Source of the DNA: Chrysopilus asiliformis
Taxonomy: Eukaryota; Arthropoda; Insecta; Diptera; Rhagionidae
Assembly (NCBI GenBank): GCA_964034945.1
Contig: OZ035961.1
Span: 65,818,031 to 65,882,030 of the forward strand
DNA: 64,000 nucleotides
Direction: 5' to 3'
In this document: positions 1 to 9,940 of the stretch, in pieces
Layout of the letters: every line of letters starts with the position of its first letter
Numbering within the stretch: the first letter of the stretch is position 1
Made by a program: the position numbers and the translations under genes
The notes under the pieces: model-generated
Databases searched by the model: none
What the model was told of the DNA's origin: nothing
What the model saw: only the letters and a program-made list of their open reading frames with translations

Positions 1-480
1 CAATAAATCTCTTTCGAATTTAAAAAAAAAACATTCAGGGTATTCACAGTCCTCTTTTAAATTGCGAGTAATTTTACCGCTCGGTAATTCAGTCAAATTT
101 AACAGATTTTTACCGAGACGGTAACTTGGTTCATGTAAAAAAAAATTTAAAAAAAAAAAATTTAAAAAAAGCTTTTATTAAAAAAAATGCACTAAAAAGA
201 AAAAAAAAAATTTTTTCTGGACGCTGTGTATCACAAATATAAAAGCTTTTAAAAAGCGAGATAAATGTTTATTTTATTGTTTTATGCTTTATCTCGCTTT
301 TTAAAAGCTTTTATATTTGTTATACACAGCGTCCAGAAAAGATAAATGTTTATTTTATTGTTTTATGCTTTATCTCGCTTTTTAAAAGCTTTTATATTTG
401 TGATACACAGCGTCCAGAAAATTATTTTTTTCATTTTAGTGCATTTTTTTAAATAAAGCTTTTTTTAAAAAAAAATTTTT
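1..480. repeat. AT-rich palindromic repeats at the window start
   Basis: No gene is seen. Bases 1-139 are an almost exact reverse complement of 1314-1452, so one repeat lies here in opposite orientations on both sides of the AATCCCGG element. From about 168 to 467 there is a hairpin-like unit. A block of about 50 bases reading TCTGGACGCTGTGTATCAC occurs once forward (near 216) and twice in reverse (ending near 340 and 420), the last two as an 81-bp tandem duplication. Outer inverted ends contain TGCACTAAAA. A related degenerate unit lies at 16.3-16.5 kb. Probably a MITE plus part of another element cut by the window edge. Confidence 0.5.
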
Positions 481-539
481 TTATTTTTTTTATTTTGTTC
501 CTTTTAGTCTTCGAATATATATCCTTACATTTGAGATGT

Positions 540-725
540 CCTTACAGGCTTTTTAACTTGAGAATCGTATTCAGCGAACCCAAAACCCGCAGAATAGATT
601 TTTTTCCGAAAAATTTGAGGAGAAGGATAATCGTTATCCTTACAGGACCTTCCGTTATCCTTACAGACTTTTTAATGACAGATTCGGATTCAGCGACCCC
701 AAAAGCCCCCAGAATAGATTTTTTC
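540..725 (+). repeat. Two units of the GGTCCTGTAAGGATAAC array family
   Basis: Two degenerate units holding TTATCCTTACAGG, a CAGCGACCCCAAAA block and GAATAGATTTTTT. The same family forms the longer arrays at 1.97-2.29, 14.29-15.14 and 27.1-27.6 kb. The AATCCCGG transposon at 726 has split this array: its continuation resumes at 1961 with the same consensus, apart from the duplicated target. Confidence 0.6.
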
Positions 726-1960
726 GGGATTCGTACTTAATCCCGGAAAACAAAATCCCGGAATTAACAAAATCCCGGAAAATACGAAATCCCGGAAAAC
801 AAAATCCCGGAAATTAAACCTCCGAAAGAAATCCCGGAATTTTTAAATAACCTAAAAAATGAAAAAAGAAATTGATTATTAAAGTTTTTCCGTTTTTAGC
901 GTTACCCAGAACTACGACGAGGACGTAACGGGTTGTAAGTTCCATTTTTTGTTATATATTTTTTTAGTTTATAATTTTATATTTTTTTTTGTTTTTTTTT
1001 TATATAATTTTTTTACGAATTTATAATTTTTTTTTTTTGTTTTTTTTTGTTTTTTTTTTTTATAATAATAGTTATGGTGGACTTATCGATTTCGAATTGG
1101 AGTCTTATGTAGGTTTTATATTATGTAGGTTTTAGTGCTATAAACTAATCAAAAGACCGACAGGGACAAAAGCCAGATATATATTTTTCAATTATGTATA
1201 AGAAATATCTGTTGCTAATGTTTATTCATTAATCTTATGTTCTTTCATTTAGGTAATCAAAATTCCGAATTAGCAGGGCAATTTTTGATGTTAAAATCGC
1301 GGCGAATTTTTTTTTTACATGAACCAAGTTACCGTCTCGGTAAAAATCTGTTAAATTTGACTGAATTACCGAGCGGTAAAATTACTCGCAATTTAAAAGA
1401 GGACTGTGAATACCCTGAATGTTTTTTTTTTAAATTCGAAAGAGATTTATTGATTTTCAATATTTTTTATGAACTTTAAAAGGCTACCGTTTCCTTATCT
1501 TTCCACCTAGTCTTACAAACTGATATTATATTTATTTATTTATTTATTTACGATATAACTACAGTACAGAAAAAAAATCCATTTACACTATAGCTCTAAA
1601 TACTTAAAATTTTGTTTTTGACAGATGTTTTAAAATTTAAATAACTGCAGTCAAAAGAACCAAATTGGAACAAATCATGGTTTCGTTGCAATCTAATAAT
1701 TGGAGAATTATAATATATGTTGCTCGTAGTACCCTGTGGCATAAATATGTTTTTATTTCTGGAATTGAAAGTTTATAAGAAATATCTGTTGCTAATGTTT
1801 ATTCATTAATCTTATGTTCTTTCATTTAGGTAATCAAAATCCCGAATTAGCAGGGCAATTTTTGGTGTTAAAATCGCGGCGATTTTAACACCAAAAATTG
1901 CCCTTCTAATTCGGGATTTTGATTCTGGGATTTTGATTTCCGGGATTTCGTACCCAACCC
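726..1960 (-). mobile_element. Non-autonomous DNA transposon with AATCCCGG arrays, copy 1
   Basis: The element has subterminal arrays of AATCCCGGAAA-type units at both ends, pointing inward. Termini read GGGATTCGTACTTAATCCCG at the left and the complement of GGGTTGGGTACGAAATCCCG at the right. It is flanked by ATTTTTT on both sides (718-724 and 1961-1967), a 7-8-bp duplication. Removing the element and one flank restores the array consensus. There is no transposase. The interior contains a foreign block (about 1304-1772) bracketed by two roughly 110-bp direct copies (about 1192-1303 and 1773-1890) holding TCATTTAGGTAATC. A second, shorter copy lies at 61463-62148. The 7-8-bp TSD suggests a hAT- or P-type transposase, which is an inference. 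Confidence 0.65.
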
Positions 1961-2420
1961 ATTTTTTACGGAAAATTTGGAGAAAAGGATAATCACGTTA
2001 TCCTTACAGGACCTTCCGTTATCCTTACAGACTTTTTGATGACAAATTCGGATTCAGCGACCCCAAAAACCCCCAGAATAGATTTTTTCCGGAAAATTTG
2101 GAGAAAAGGACAATCACGTTATCCTTACAGGACCTTCCGTTATCCTTACAGACTTTTTAATGGCAGATTCGGATTCAGCGACCTCAAAAACCCCCAGAAT
2201 AGATTTTTTTCCGGAAAATTTGGAGAAAAGGATAATCACGTTATCCTCACAGGACCTTCCCTTATCCTTACAAGGACGAAGTAGAGAAAATATTGTATTG
2301 TCATCGGACTTATATAAGTGTACAAAATTTCAAGTGAATCGGATGAGTGGAAGTGGGTCAAAATTTGATTGCAAGATTTGATCTGACAGACAGACAAACA
2401 GACAGACTCGAAGGCAAGCT
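1961..2420 (+). repeat. Array-family segment with three units and a unique tail
   Basis: Three units of about 115 bases with GGAGAAAAGGATAATCACG and TTATCCTTACAGGACCTTCC run to about 2290. A tail from 2270 (ACAAGGACGAAGTAGAGAAA) to about 2420 contains CAGACAGACAAACAGACAGA. The tail is found reversed at 26.94-27.10 kb next to another array, so array and tail belong to one mobile family, probably Helitron-type. Confidence 0.55.
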
Positions 2421-2592
2421 AAATAAAAGCTTTTAAAAATGAATTACCGGATTCGGTAATTGTAGACATGCCTTGAGTCGTGTTTTCCGGCCCGGTTATT
2501 TAGTGAGCCTACATATAAAGAGAGTGGACAGGTCGGAACCAACTATTTCCGTTAAGTTTGAATTTTTACCTGATGATGACAGATTTAAACCA
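2421..2592. other. Left flank of the LTR element
   Basis: No gene. Contains GTGAGCCTACATATAAAGAG, whose reverse complement recurs at about 10.60 kb beside a hairpin MITE, so this is also dispersed repeat sequence. Confidence 0.4.
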
Positions 2593-2596
2593 GAAG

Positions 2597-3240
2597 TGTG
2601 ACGGCCCTGACCGTCACCCCTTAATATCGCACTGCCGGCCCTGGCGGGCGGGAATGAAATATGCTTATTAAGCATAAACATTTCCGTCGGCCAGAGGCGA
2701 AACCCGACGCCGCTAGCATCGTAAACAACAAAATGCTTACGATGCAAACAAGTGGCTGTGCATGGGTTTGGCTGATGCTAAGAAAACGCGCTGACACTGC
2801 GAATTCCCTCGAACGACGCCAACAGCTCAAGCGCTGTTGAGAAGAAGTATATTCATTCTTGTTTCGAACGTCAAAGCGAAGTAAAGTTTCTTGTCTTGTT
2901 TAAGAATTTCTTGTGAAGAGTTACAATTTGTAAAGGAATAGTTAATTCCAAGTACAATCAGTTTTTGTTCTATTATTTAAACAGTTTTCCAAGTTCAATC
3001 AGTTTTTGTTCTATTATTTAAATAGTATTTCCAAGTACAATCAATTTTTATTATTTAAACAGTTTTCCAAGTTCAATCAGTTTTTATTAATTAAATAGTT
3101 ATTTTCAAGTTCAATTAGTTAATTCATTATTTAATTAGCAAATTAATAGTAGTCTGTTGTAAATTTAATAACTAGTGAATAAACAATAGTGAATAGACGA
3201 TTTTTGTTTAATTCATCCATCCTCCGAAGGGAACACGACA
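2597..3240 (+). repeat. 5' LTR of the LARD-like element
   Basis: TGTGACGG...ACACGACA, 644 bp, directly repeated at 7739-8382 with no difference found by eye. Its U5-side half is built from degenerate repeats of CAAGTWCAATCAGTTTTT. AATAAA occurs near the 3' end (about 3179), a possible polyadenylation signal. Confidence 0.9.
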
Positions 3241-3242
3241 TT

Positions 3243-3257
3243 TGGCGCAGCCGGTAA
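3243..3257 (+). promoter_or_regulatory. Primer binding site, tRNA-Ser type
   Basis: TGGCGCAGCCGGTAA starts two bases after the 5' LTR. It matches the complement of the insect tRNA-Ser 3' end (TGGCGCAGTCGGTAGG, from memory of the Drosophila 17.6/297 group) at 13 of 15 positions. The second LTR element (38502) uses a closely similar site. Confidence 0.7.
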
Positions 3258-3267
3258 TAAAAAAATC

Positions 3268-3592
3268 TGCCTCTGAGACCTCCGTAAATGGAGGAGGTAC
3301 ACGCGGAAAAATAAAAAAATCTGCCTCTGAGACCTCCGTAAATGGAGGAGGTACACGCGGAAAAATAAAAAAATCTGCCTCTGAGACCTCCGTAAATGGA
3401 GGAGGTACACGCGGAAAAATAAAAAATCTGCCTCTGAGACCTCCGTAAATGGAGGAGGTACACGCGGAAAAATAAAAAATCTGCCTCTGAGACCTCCGTA
3501 AATGGAGGAGGTACACGCGGAAAAATAAAAAAAAATCTGCCTCTGAGACCTCCGGAAATGGAGGAGGTACACGCAGAAAAATGCCCCTGTTG
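3268..3592 (+). repeat. Six tandem hairpin units just after the primer site
   Basis: Six copies of a 53-56-bp unit begin at 3268, 3321, 3375, 3428, 3481 and 3537. Each carries ACCTCCGTAAATGGAGGAGG, in which CCTCC and GGAGG can pair around a short loop. The period is not a multiple of three throughout, so coding is unlikely; long apparent reading frames here are by-products of the repetition. The position right after the primer site, where retroelement RNAs carry dimerisation and packaging signals, is suggestive. Confidence 0.85.
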
Positions 3593-3716
3593 CCCCTGTC
3601 TCTGCCCCTGATACCCCCGTCTCTGCCCCTGATACCCCGTCTCTGCCCATGATACCCCCGTCTCTGCCCTTGATACCCCCGTCTCTGCCCCTGATACCCC
3701 GTCTCTGCCCCTGATA
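3592..3716 (+). repeat. Short GCCCCTGATACCCCCGTCTCT tandem repeat
   Basis: Six to seven degenerate units of about 20-22 bases (core CCCCTGATACCCCCGTCTCT). It is strongly C-rich against the AT-rich surroundings and directly follows the hairpin repeats. Confidence 0.8.
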
Positions 3717-5220
3717 GACAACCCTCGAAAGGTACGGCCGATCGTTGAGGAGGAGGTTCCCCAAAAGTTAGGACATAAAACCAAGGGAATTATAATGGTA
3801 CCCGTAAGTACTAAAAAAAAAATTTGTTGTAAAAAAAAAAAAAAAAGAAATTCTACCCGGTGTGTTTCTGGTAATACCAAAATTAGGCCACAAGATTGAC
3901 ACGCACATGTGGCAGTAAAACACGTCACAATAAAATAATGAAAACATCGGATCAAATATGGCGATAACAACCGCCGAAAGACTTTGGCTATCGCTGAGGG
4001 GAGGGAAGCTAAGTCAATCCAACCTCGCATGGGGATTGATCAAGCGAACTCTCCACACAGCGTCAACACCACCCACTCCTATCCACTCCCTCCAAAATTT
4101 TTATAACCATAGTATTTAGTATAGCGGCAGATGGACCATTCTACCTATTCTCCGAGGTGAGGAACTGGTCAAGGAGGGACTCGATAACAGAGACAACTGG
4201 CAATGTAACAGGAAGTACAACGTAACCAGGAATACAACTGATGAAGTATAATTTAAAAAAAAAAAAAAAAAAAAAAAATCCATACATACAAAATTAAAAT
4301 AAATTCCATAATCATGATCTAACAACATATTACTTTCCAGACACACTAGTACCAATCTTGCTTACCCATCATAACCATCGGGTACTGATTGACCCTGACG
4401 ATAGAAATCGATAGAAGCGAAAAACACCACTAAAAACACTCAAGCCAAACACTCAAGCCAAACACATCATAACCATCATGTATTCCACGGATTAGGAAAC
4501 CTAACCTCTAACACCAGAGGACTCCAAGACCGTCAAAATAACGAGGACTCGTCAAACTCGTCAAAGTCTACCACCAGGAAGTAAACAATAAGACAACCTA
4601 ACAGAAGGTCCAATATAAAAAAAAAAAAAAAAAAAAAAATAATATATAATAATATCATAAATACAATATATTTACCATAAATGAACTATATATATATAAA
4701 AAAAAAAAAAAACAAAAAAAAAAAAATATATATATATTTGTTTTTCTTAAGTACAGTAGAAATCAATTAGTACCTTAGATATCAAAACAAAATATCAGTA
4801 CTTGGTAGAACGTAGTTAACTTTATATAACTTTATACTAGAGCAAAAGTAATATTTAACAATTTGAAAACTTGACCTAAATTCATAGATAACCTGCGGGT
4901 ACCGTTGAGCATGGTGTCGCACCAAAGTTATCTGGGCACCGCGAGAACGTCCCCGGAACGTCTCCGTAAGCTTGGTATACATAAAAAAAAAAAAAAAAAA
5001 AAGGGGGCTAATATACCCTACTGAGAGTTTAACAGCCTGGGTCGCAACTGGCCGATGACACAATGAGCCATGCTACTCAATTAAAGGGTTTCCCGCCCAT
5101 AACGAGGATTATATTATATGAATATTAAAATAAAAAAGAGCATTGAGCATCAGTCACGGTCCAGAATAGCAGACACCAAGGATTTAAAAAAAAAAAAAAA
5201 AAAAAAAAAATATATATATA
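3717..5220. other. Non-coding LARD interior with oligo(A) tracts
   Basis: No conserved reading frame is seen. Oligo(A) runs lie at 3831-3846, 4255-4278, 4617-4639, 4698-4726 (one break), 4983-5002 and 5186-5210, all on the plus strand. The sequence between them resembles no family I recognise. They could be remnants of several polyadenylated insertions or an A-rich structural region. Confidence 0.5.
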
Positions 5221-5741
5221 TAGGGGAAACTGGGGTATTCTGGACCACGGGGAATTGCGGACCAGCGTCATTTTGTTTCCCCTAGTAGTGGTTGGTAGCT
5301 GCAAATAACTGTAATCAGTTTGCCTCATGTTAAGCTAATTTTCCTAACAGTACTCGACTTGTGTATACGCACTATCACCTCGCTTCGATAGCAAATAGAA
5401 AAGTGATACTTCGAAATTTTTTTTTTCACTTTGTGTTTCGCTTAAATTTAACCACATTTTTCGAGAATCAACTCAAGTAAATATATTGATAATATTCACG
5501 GAGCCTTAAGCATTCGACACTGACAAAAAATTTTGCATGAAGTTTGCATTGTGTTACTAATAGCTGCCATATTGTAAAAAAGAGCGTTCGGGGAATTGTG
5601 GACCACTTTTGTCGGGGAATTATGGACCACTCAATTCTTGACATTTGACAAGCAAACTTCGTGTATTTGATGCATATAAGTGTTTTTTCATGCAAAAACA
5701 CAGCATTAGATTTTCGGCAATCATCATACTAATCATACTAA

Positions 5742-6293
5742 TCATACTAATATATAAAAATGAGTTGGTGTCTGTCTGTCTGTCTGTCTGTTCCTCTTTC
5801 ACGCAAAAACGGCTGAACCGATTGACTTGAAATTTGGCATGAGTGTCTGTGGTAGTTCTGGTTCCAACATAGGCATACGGAAAAGTAGCGCGAGGGATGG
5901 GGGGAGTAAGGGGAGGGGGTAAAGTGATTTCGAAACTTAGTTTTTGCGCTATGTTACTCTTTCGCGGGGAAACTACTGAACCGATTGGCCTGAAATTTGG
6001 CATAGATGTTCGTCGCGGGTCCAGCACCAACATAGACCCATTAAAAAGTAGCGCGAGGGGTGGGAGAAGTAAGTGGAGGGGGTAAAGTGATTTCGAAACT
6101 TAGTTTTCCCTCTATGTTACCCTTTCGCGGGGAAACTACTGAACCGATTGGCCTGAAATTTGGCATAGATGTTTGTCGGGGGTCCAGCCCCAACATAGAC
6201 CCATTAAAAAGTCTTTAAATTCTTTCCGGTTTTCTTCGTATTTTAAAATTTAGACAAAAAGCTTAACCCGGCAATGACGGGTATACAAGCTAG
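5742..6293 (+). mobile_element. Non-autonomous Helitron
   Basis: Starts TCATACTAATATATAAAAAT and ends CTAG followed by T, with a terminal hairpin (CCCG...CGGG around GCAATGA) about ten bases before the end. It lies between A and T, the Helitron rule. Near the 5' end it has GTCTGTCTGTCTG; the interior repeats a block containing GAACCGATTGGCCTGAAATT three times. The 5' end is odd: the terminal nine bases TCATACTAA occur three times in tandem (5724, 5733, 5742). Confidence 0.7.
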
Positions 6294-6301
6294 TTTCTAA
6301 A

Positions 6302-6634
6302 TCGGCCGTTTTGACATCGCCAGAGGATGTAAATGACCTTCGTGAGAAGGCTGATATGAAGCGAAAGAGATTGGAGAGAAAAGGTGATAAACCATAATCG
6401 AAAAAGCAAAAAGATCGTGTCAAATCGAAGACATCACAGAAGAAACAACCATCTTCAACCTATTGTGAGGTGGAAGAATACATCGATTTCTGCATAATTT
6501 GTAAGAAAAATATGCCAAAAAAAATGAACCGCCGAAATACCATCCATTGCAACGTGTGCGACCGAGCTGTTCACTTGGGATGCTCCGGAATGACTGCAAG
6601 TTACTGGACTTGCGAACATTGCGTTTCGGACTGA
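6302..6634 (+). pseudogene. C-terminal transposase piece with PHD finger
   Basis: The reading frame runs from just after the Helitron to TGA at 6632-6634 with one internal TAA near 6400. A basic segment leads into a C4HC3 finger: FCIIC near the start, HCNVC, then HLGC and a final WTCEHC before VSD. The spacing (C-x2-C, C-x2-C, H-x2-C, W-x-C-x2-C) is that of PHD fingers. The DDE catalytic region is absent. The part upstream of the Helitron shows no frame I can trust, so this is a truncated transposase tail. Confidence 0.6.
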
Positions 6635-7019
6635 TTTTCATTGCAATTTTTCACTTCATTTCACTTTGTCTGTTATATAATAAATATATGAATCAAAAAA
6701 AAAAGTTTGTCTATCACATTTTTCCATTTTTAATCGATTTACAAAGTGGTCCACAATACCCCGAGATTTTTCAAAATCGCAAAAACGCCATTTTTGCGCC
6801 AACTGATAAAACTTGTATAATTTAATACAATTTGACCGAACCGCTGTGACCCAAAGAGAGGTTATTTATCGTACTACAAATTCAAGCTTTGAAATTTTCA
6901 GAAAAAGTTATTTTTTTGCGAGTTTTTAGCCAAAATGAAAATGCGGTCCAGAATACCCCACCTTCCCCTATATATTTTTTTACAATGCAATGCTGGCGGA
7001 ACACCACCGGTGACCGTAA

Positions 7020-7506
7020 AGCTCGGTTTAGACGAGACAAGTAACTTGCGGCAAGTAGACGTAAATACACGCGATTTGACCTAGTGTGCGACGCTCGCAT
7101 ATGTGTGAGAATACTTGCCGCTCTCTCGAAAATAATAGAAAGCCATTCTATTTTTGTGGCAAGTAAAAACCAATACAAGAACATGGAACCGTGTACACAA
7201 GAGGTGGTTTTATGTGTGTGTGTTTCGGTTCATTTTATATTTGCTGCTTTGCCAGAAAACGTCGTAACATTTTAAGGAAAAAACGACACGGATATAAAAA
7301 ACTCGTCGGCAACAAACAGTTTCAGGTCGAAATTCGCAAATTTTTCCACAAAAAAGAGTCGTGATATTTTTTCTCAGAAAATTTTAGGTTATGTTTTCCT
7401 TCGGCTGTCATTCTACTTGAAATGATTTACTTGAAACGTGTAAACTAAGCAAACTACTTGCCTCTCTTTACTTGCCGCAAGTTACTTGCTGTGTATAAAC
7501 CCTGCT
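7020..7506. mobile_element. Harbinger-like MITE, 487 bp
   Basis: TIRs of about 37 bp share CAAGTAACTTGCGGCAAGTA. The outer ends read AGCTCGGTTTAGAC and AGCAGGGTTTATAC. A 3-bp TSD TAA lies at 7017-7019 and 7507-7509, the PIF/Harbinger signature (TWA). No transposase inside. Confidence 0.75.
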
Positions 7507-7725
7507 TAACGTAATTTTTAGAAAAACACGGGGCACCCCTGCTCAACGGCGCCCCCATGTATAACTGAAAAATTTTTTTATTCTAAACTCCCACTCAAAA
7601 GTAAATGAGATATAATAATATTGTCAAAAATAGTAGATATAATAATGATGTCAAAGAATACGGTGTCGTTCCAGGAAATTTGTAGTAGCGGTTAGTATCC
7701 TTTTATACCGGATACTAACTTCTTC

Positions 7726-7738
7726 GAGGGGGGAGTGA
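7726..7738 (+). promoter_or_regulatory. Polypurine tract of the LARD-like element
   Basis: GAGGGGGGAGTGA immediately precedes the TG of the 3' LTR, the expected site of plus-strand priming. Confidence 0.75.
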
Positions 7739-8382
7739 TGTGACGGCCCTGACCGTCACCCCTTAATATCGCACTGCCGGCCCTGGCGGGCGGGAATGAA
7801 ATATGCTTATTAAGCATAAACATTTCCGTCGGCCAGAGGCGAAACCCGACGCCGCTAGCATCGTAAACAACAAAATGCTTACGATGCAAACAAGTGGCTG
7901 TGCATGGGTTTGGCTGATGCTAAGAAAACGCGCTGACACTGCGAATTCCCTCGAACGACGCCAACAGCTCAAGCGCTGTTGAGAAGAAGTATATTCATTC
8001 TTGTTTCGAACGTCAAAGCGAAGTAAAGTTTCTTGTCTTGTTTAAGAATTTCTTGTGAAGAGTTACAATTTGTAAAGGAATAGTTAATTCCAAGTACAAT
8101 CAGTTTTTGTTCTATTATTTAAACAGTTTTCCAAGTTCAATCAGTTTTTGTTCTATTATTTAAATAGTATTTCCAAGTACAATCAATTTTTATTATTTAA
8201 ACAGTTTTCCAAGTTCAATCAGTTTTTATTAATTAAATAGTTATTTTCAAGTTCAATTAGTTAATTCATTATTTAATTAGCAAATTAATAGTAGTCTGTT
8301 GTAAATTTAATAACTAGTGAATAAACAATAGTGAATAGACGATTTTTGTTTAATTCATCCATCCTCCGAAGGGAACACGACA
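7739..8382 (+). repeat. 3' LTR of the LARD-like element
   Basis: Same 644-bp sequence and ends as the 5' LTR; no difference was seen. Followed by the GAAG duplication at 8383-8386. Confidence 0.9.
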
Positions 8383-8586
8383 GAAGTATTTTAAACCATT
8401 TTTACTAATATTTTGTGTACGGTTTGAGAATTTAAAAAATTATTCGGCCGCTAAAATCGTGTAATTTTTAAAATAAAAAGTCCAAAATACTACACTAAGG
8501 GCCCAGTTATAGCGATCAGTAAACTTCTGTCAGTGAAATTTTTTAATTCCGATTTCTTTACAAATACACCCAATTCTTATATTTTT

Positions 8587-8824
8587 TTAGTTCAAAACGT
8601 GTTTATACACGTCTAATTACCATTTCCATTAAATGAAATTGTTATTACATGAGTAATTTTTCCAAAAAACACGATTTAATTTTTTTTACGTACGAAAAAA
8701 TTTTTCGTATACGTAAAAAAAATTAAAAAAATTAAATCGTGTTTTTTGGAAAAATTACTCATGTAATAACAATTTCATTTAATGGAAATGGTAATTAGAC
8801 GTGTATAAACACGTTTTGAACTAA
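8587..8824. repeat. Near-perfect hairpin MITE
   Basis: An inverted repeat with arms of about 110 bp, from TTAGTTCAAAACGTGTTTAT to its complement, separated by a few tens of bases around TACGTACGAAAAA. The arms look almost identical, so recently formed or conserved by gene conversion. Confidence 0.8.
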
Positions 8825-8825
8825 A

Positions 8826-9940
8826 AACATAACAAAAGCTATAATTGCCAATCTGGCAATTATTGAAAACCCGTATGGTGATTTAAGTGAACAGCGATCA
8901 AAATTCCACTTTGAAGTCAGACTTTCCAATAAGATTTTTTAAAATTTATTCCAATCGGATTTTGATGTATGGGACTTTTATGTAGAATCATATCCTAAAT
9001 AACTTTTGTTCTTGGACTTTTTTGATAAAATTCACCGTTTTTGAGATATTCAAAAAAAAAGTTTTCGTTCGTATGGTCCATTTTTGCCCATTAACGAACT
9101 TAGCCTCGCATTTTACGAAAAACGAATCTGCGCAAAATTTCAAGTCTCTAGCTCAATCCGTGCGCCCGCAATCCGCGCCACAGACAGACAGACGGACAGA
9201 CGGACAGACGGACAGACAGATGGACAGACAGACGGACGGACATGCAAAATTCAACTTTTTTTTATCATTCTAAACACACTGGTGTAATTATACCCGTATG
9301 GTGAAACCAAAGGGTATATTAACTTTGCCTTAACGTTTGTAACGCCAAAATCCCGTCATCGCACAAAAAAATGAATTACACCAGTGTGTTTTTTGAATGA
9401 TAAAAATATTTAATTTCTGCATGTCCGTCCGTCTGTCTGTCTGTCCGTCTGTCCGTCCGTCTGTCTGTCTGTGGCGCGGATTGCGGGCGCACGGATTGAC
9501 TTGAAAGTTTGCACAGATCCGTTTTTCGTAAAATGCGAGGCTAAGTTCGTTAATGGGCAAAAATGGCCCATGAGGGGGGGTACCCCCCATACGAACGAAA
9601 TCGTTTTTTGTGAATATCTCAAAAACGGTGCATCTTATCAAAAAAGTCCAAGAATAAACATTATTTAGGATATGATTCTACATAAAACTCCCATACATCA
9701 AAATCCGATTGGACTGAATTTTAAAAAATCTATTTGGAAAGTTTGACTTCAAAGTGGAATTTTGGTATAACTGTTCGAATTTTGATACGAATATCACCAT
9801 ACGGGTCTCCAATGACTGCCAGATTGGCAATTATAGCTTTTGTTATGTTTCATTTTTGTGTGTGATGATGGGATCTTGGCGTTACAAACGGTAAGGCAAA
9901 GTCAATATACCCTTTGGTTTCACCATACGGGTATAAAAAT
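8826..9940 (+). repeat. DINE-1/INE-1-like element, copy a (interrupted)
   Basis: Starts AACATAACAAAAGCTATAAT and contains GCCAATCTGGCAAT, the CAGACAGACGGACGG tract and, at its far end (9851-9940), GGTTTCACCATACGGGTATA. It is split at 9289-9850 by a copy of the same family in the opposite orientation. The plan of a pyrimidine/purine GTCCGTCTG tract and an end that complements TATACCCGT...AAAGGGTATA resembles Drosophila INE-1 (Helentron-type). The homology is by analogy only. Confidence 0.55.
9289..9850 (-). repeat. DINE-1/INE-1-like element, copy b, nested in copy a
   Basis: Reads TACCCGTATGGTGAAACC at the left through CATGTCCGTCCGTCTGTC to AGCTTTTGTTATGTT at the right. It is inserted within the AATT/CATTTTT region of copy a, near an A/T pair as expected of Helitron-type insertion. 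Confidence 0.6.

Larger units (their letters stand above)
5223..6968 (+). mobile_element. Pogo/Tc1-mariner-like derivative element
   Basis: TIRs of about 24 bp with two mismatches (GGGGAAACTGGGGTATTCTG left, GGGGAAGGTGGGGTATTCTG right) are flanked by TA on both sides. The motif GGGGAATTGYGGACC recurs in the subterminal part (near 5250, 5590, 5614), a plausible transposase-binding repeat. Only a C-terminal coding piece survives, ending in a PHD-type finger. A Helitron has entered at 5742. The TA target fits the Tc1/mariner/pogo superfamily. The pogo assignment rests on recall that some insect pogo transposases end in such a finger and is an inference. Confidence 0.65.
2597..8382 (+). mobile_element. 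Non-coding LTR retrotransposon (LARD-like)
   Basis: Two 644-bp LTRs that appear identical by eye enclose 4.5 kb without recognisable gag or pol. The LTRs begin TGTGACGG and end ACACGACA. A primer binding site follows the 5' LTR and a purine tract precedes the 3' LTR. A 4-bp TSD, GAAG, flanks the unit (2593-2596 and 8383-8386), as expected for Ty3-type integrases. The interior holds a hairpin tandem repeat, several oligo(A) tracts, and three other elements (pogo-like, Helitron, Harbinger-like). Known biology says such elements move with proteins supplied by an autonomous relative. Identical LTRs argue for a recent insertion. The partner family cannot be named from the sequence. Confidence 0.88.

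Noticed and set aside
3268..3592. CRISPR-like repeat array
   Set aside because: The units are contiguous, without spacers, inside a eukaryotic LTR element.
3143..4030. A 295-codon minus-strand frame and overlapping frames in the tandem repeats
   Set aside because: It arises because the hairpin units and CCCCTGATACC repeats lack stops. The repeat period varies between 53 and 56 bp, all frames are equally open, and there is no known domain.
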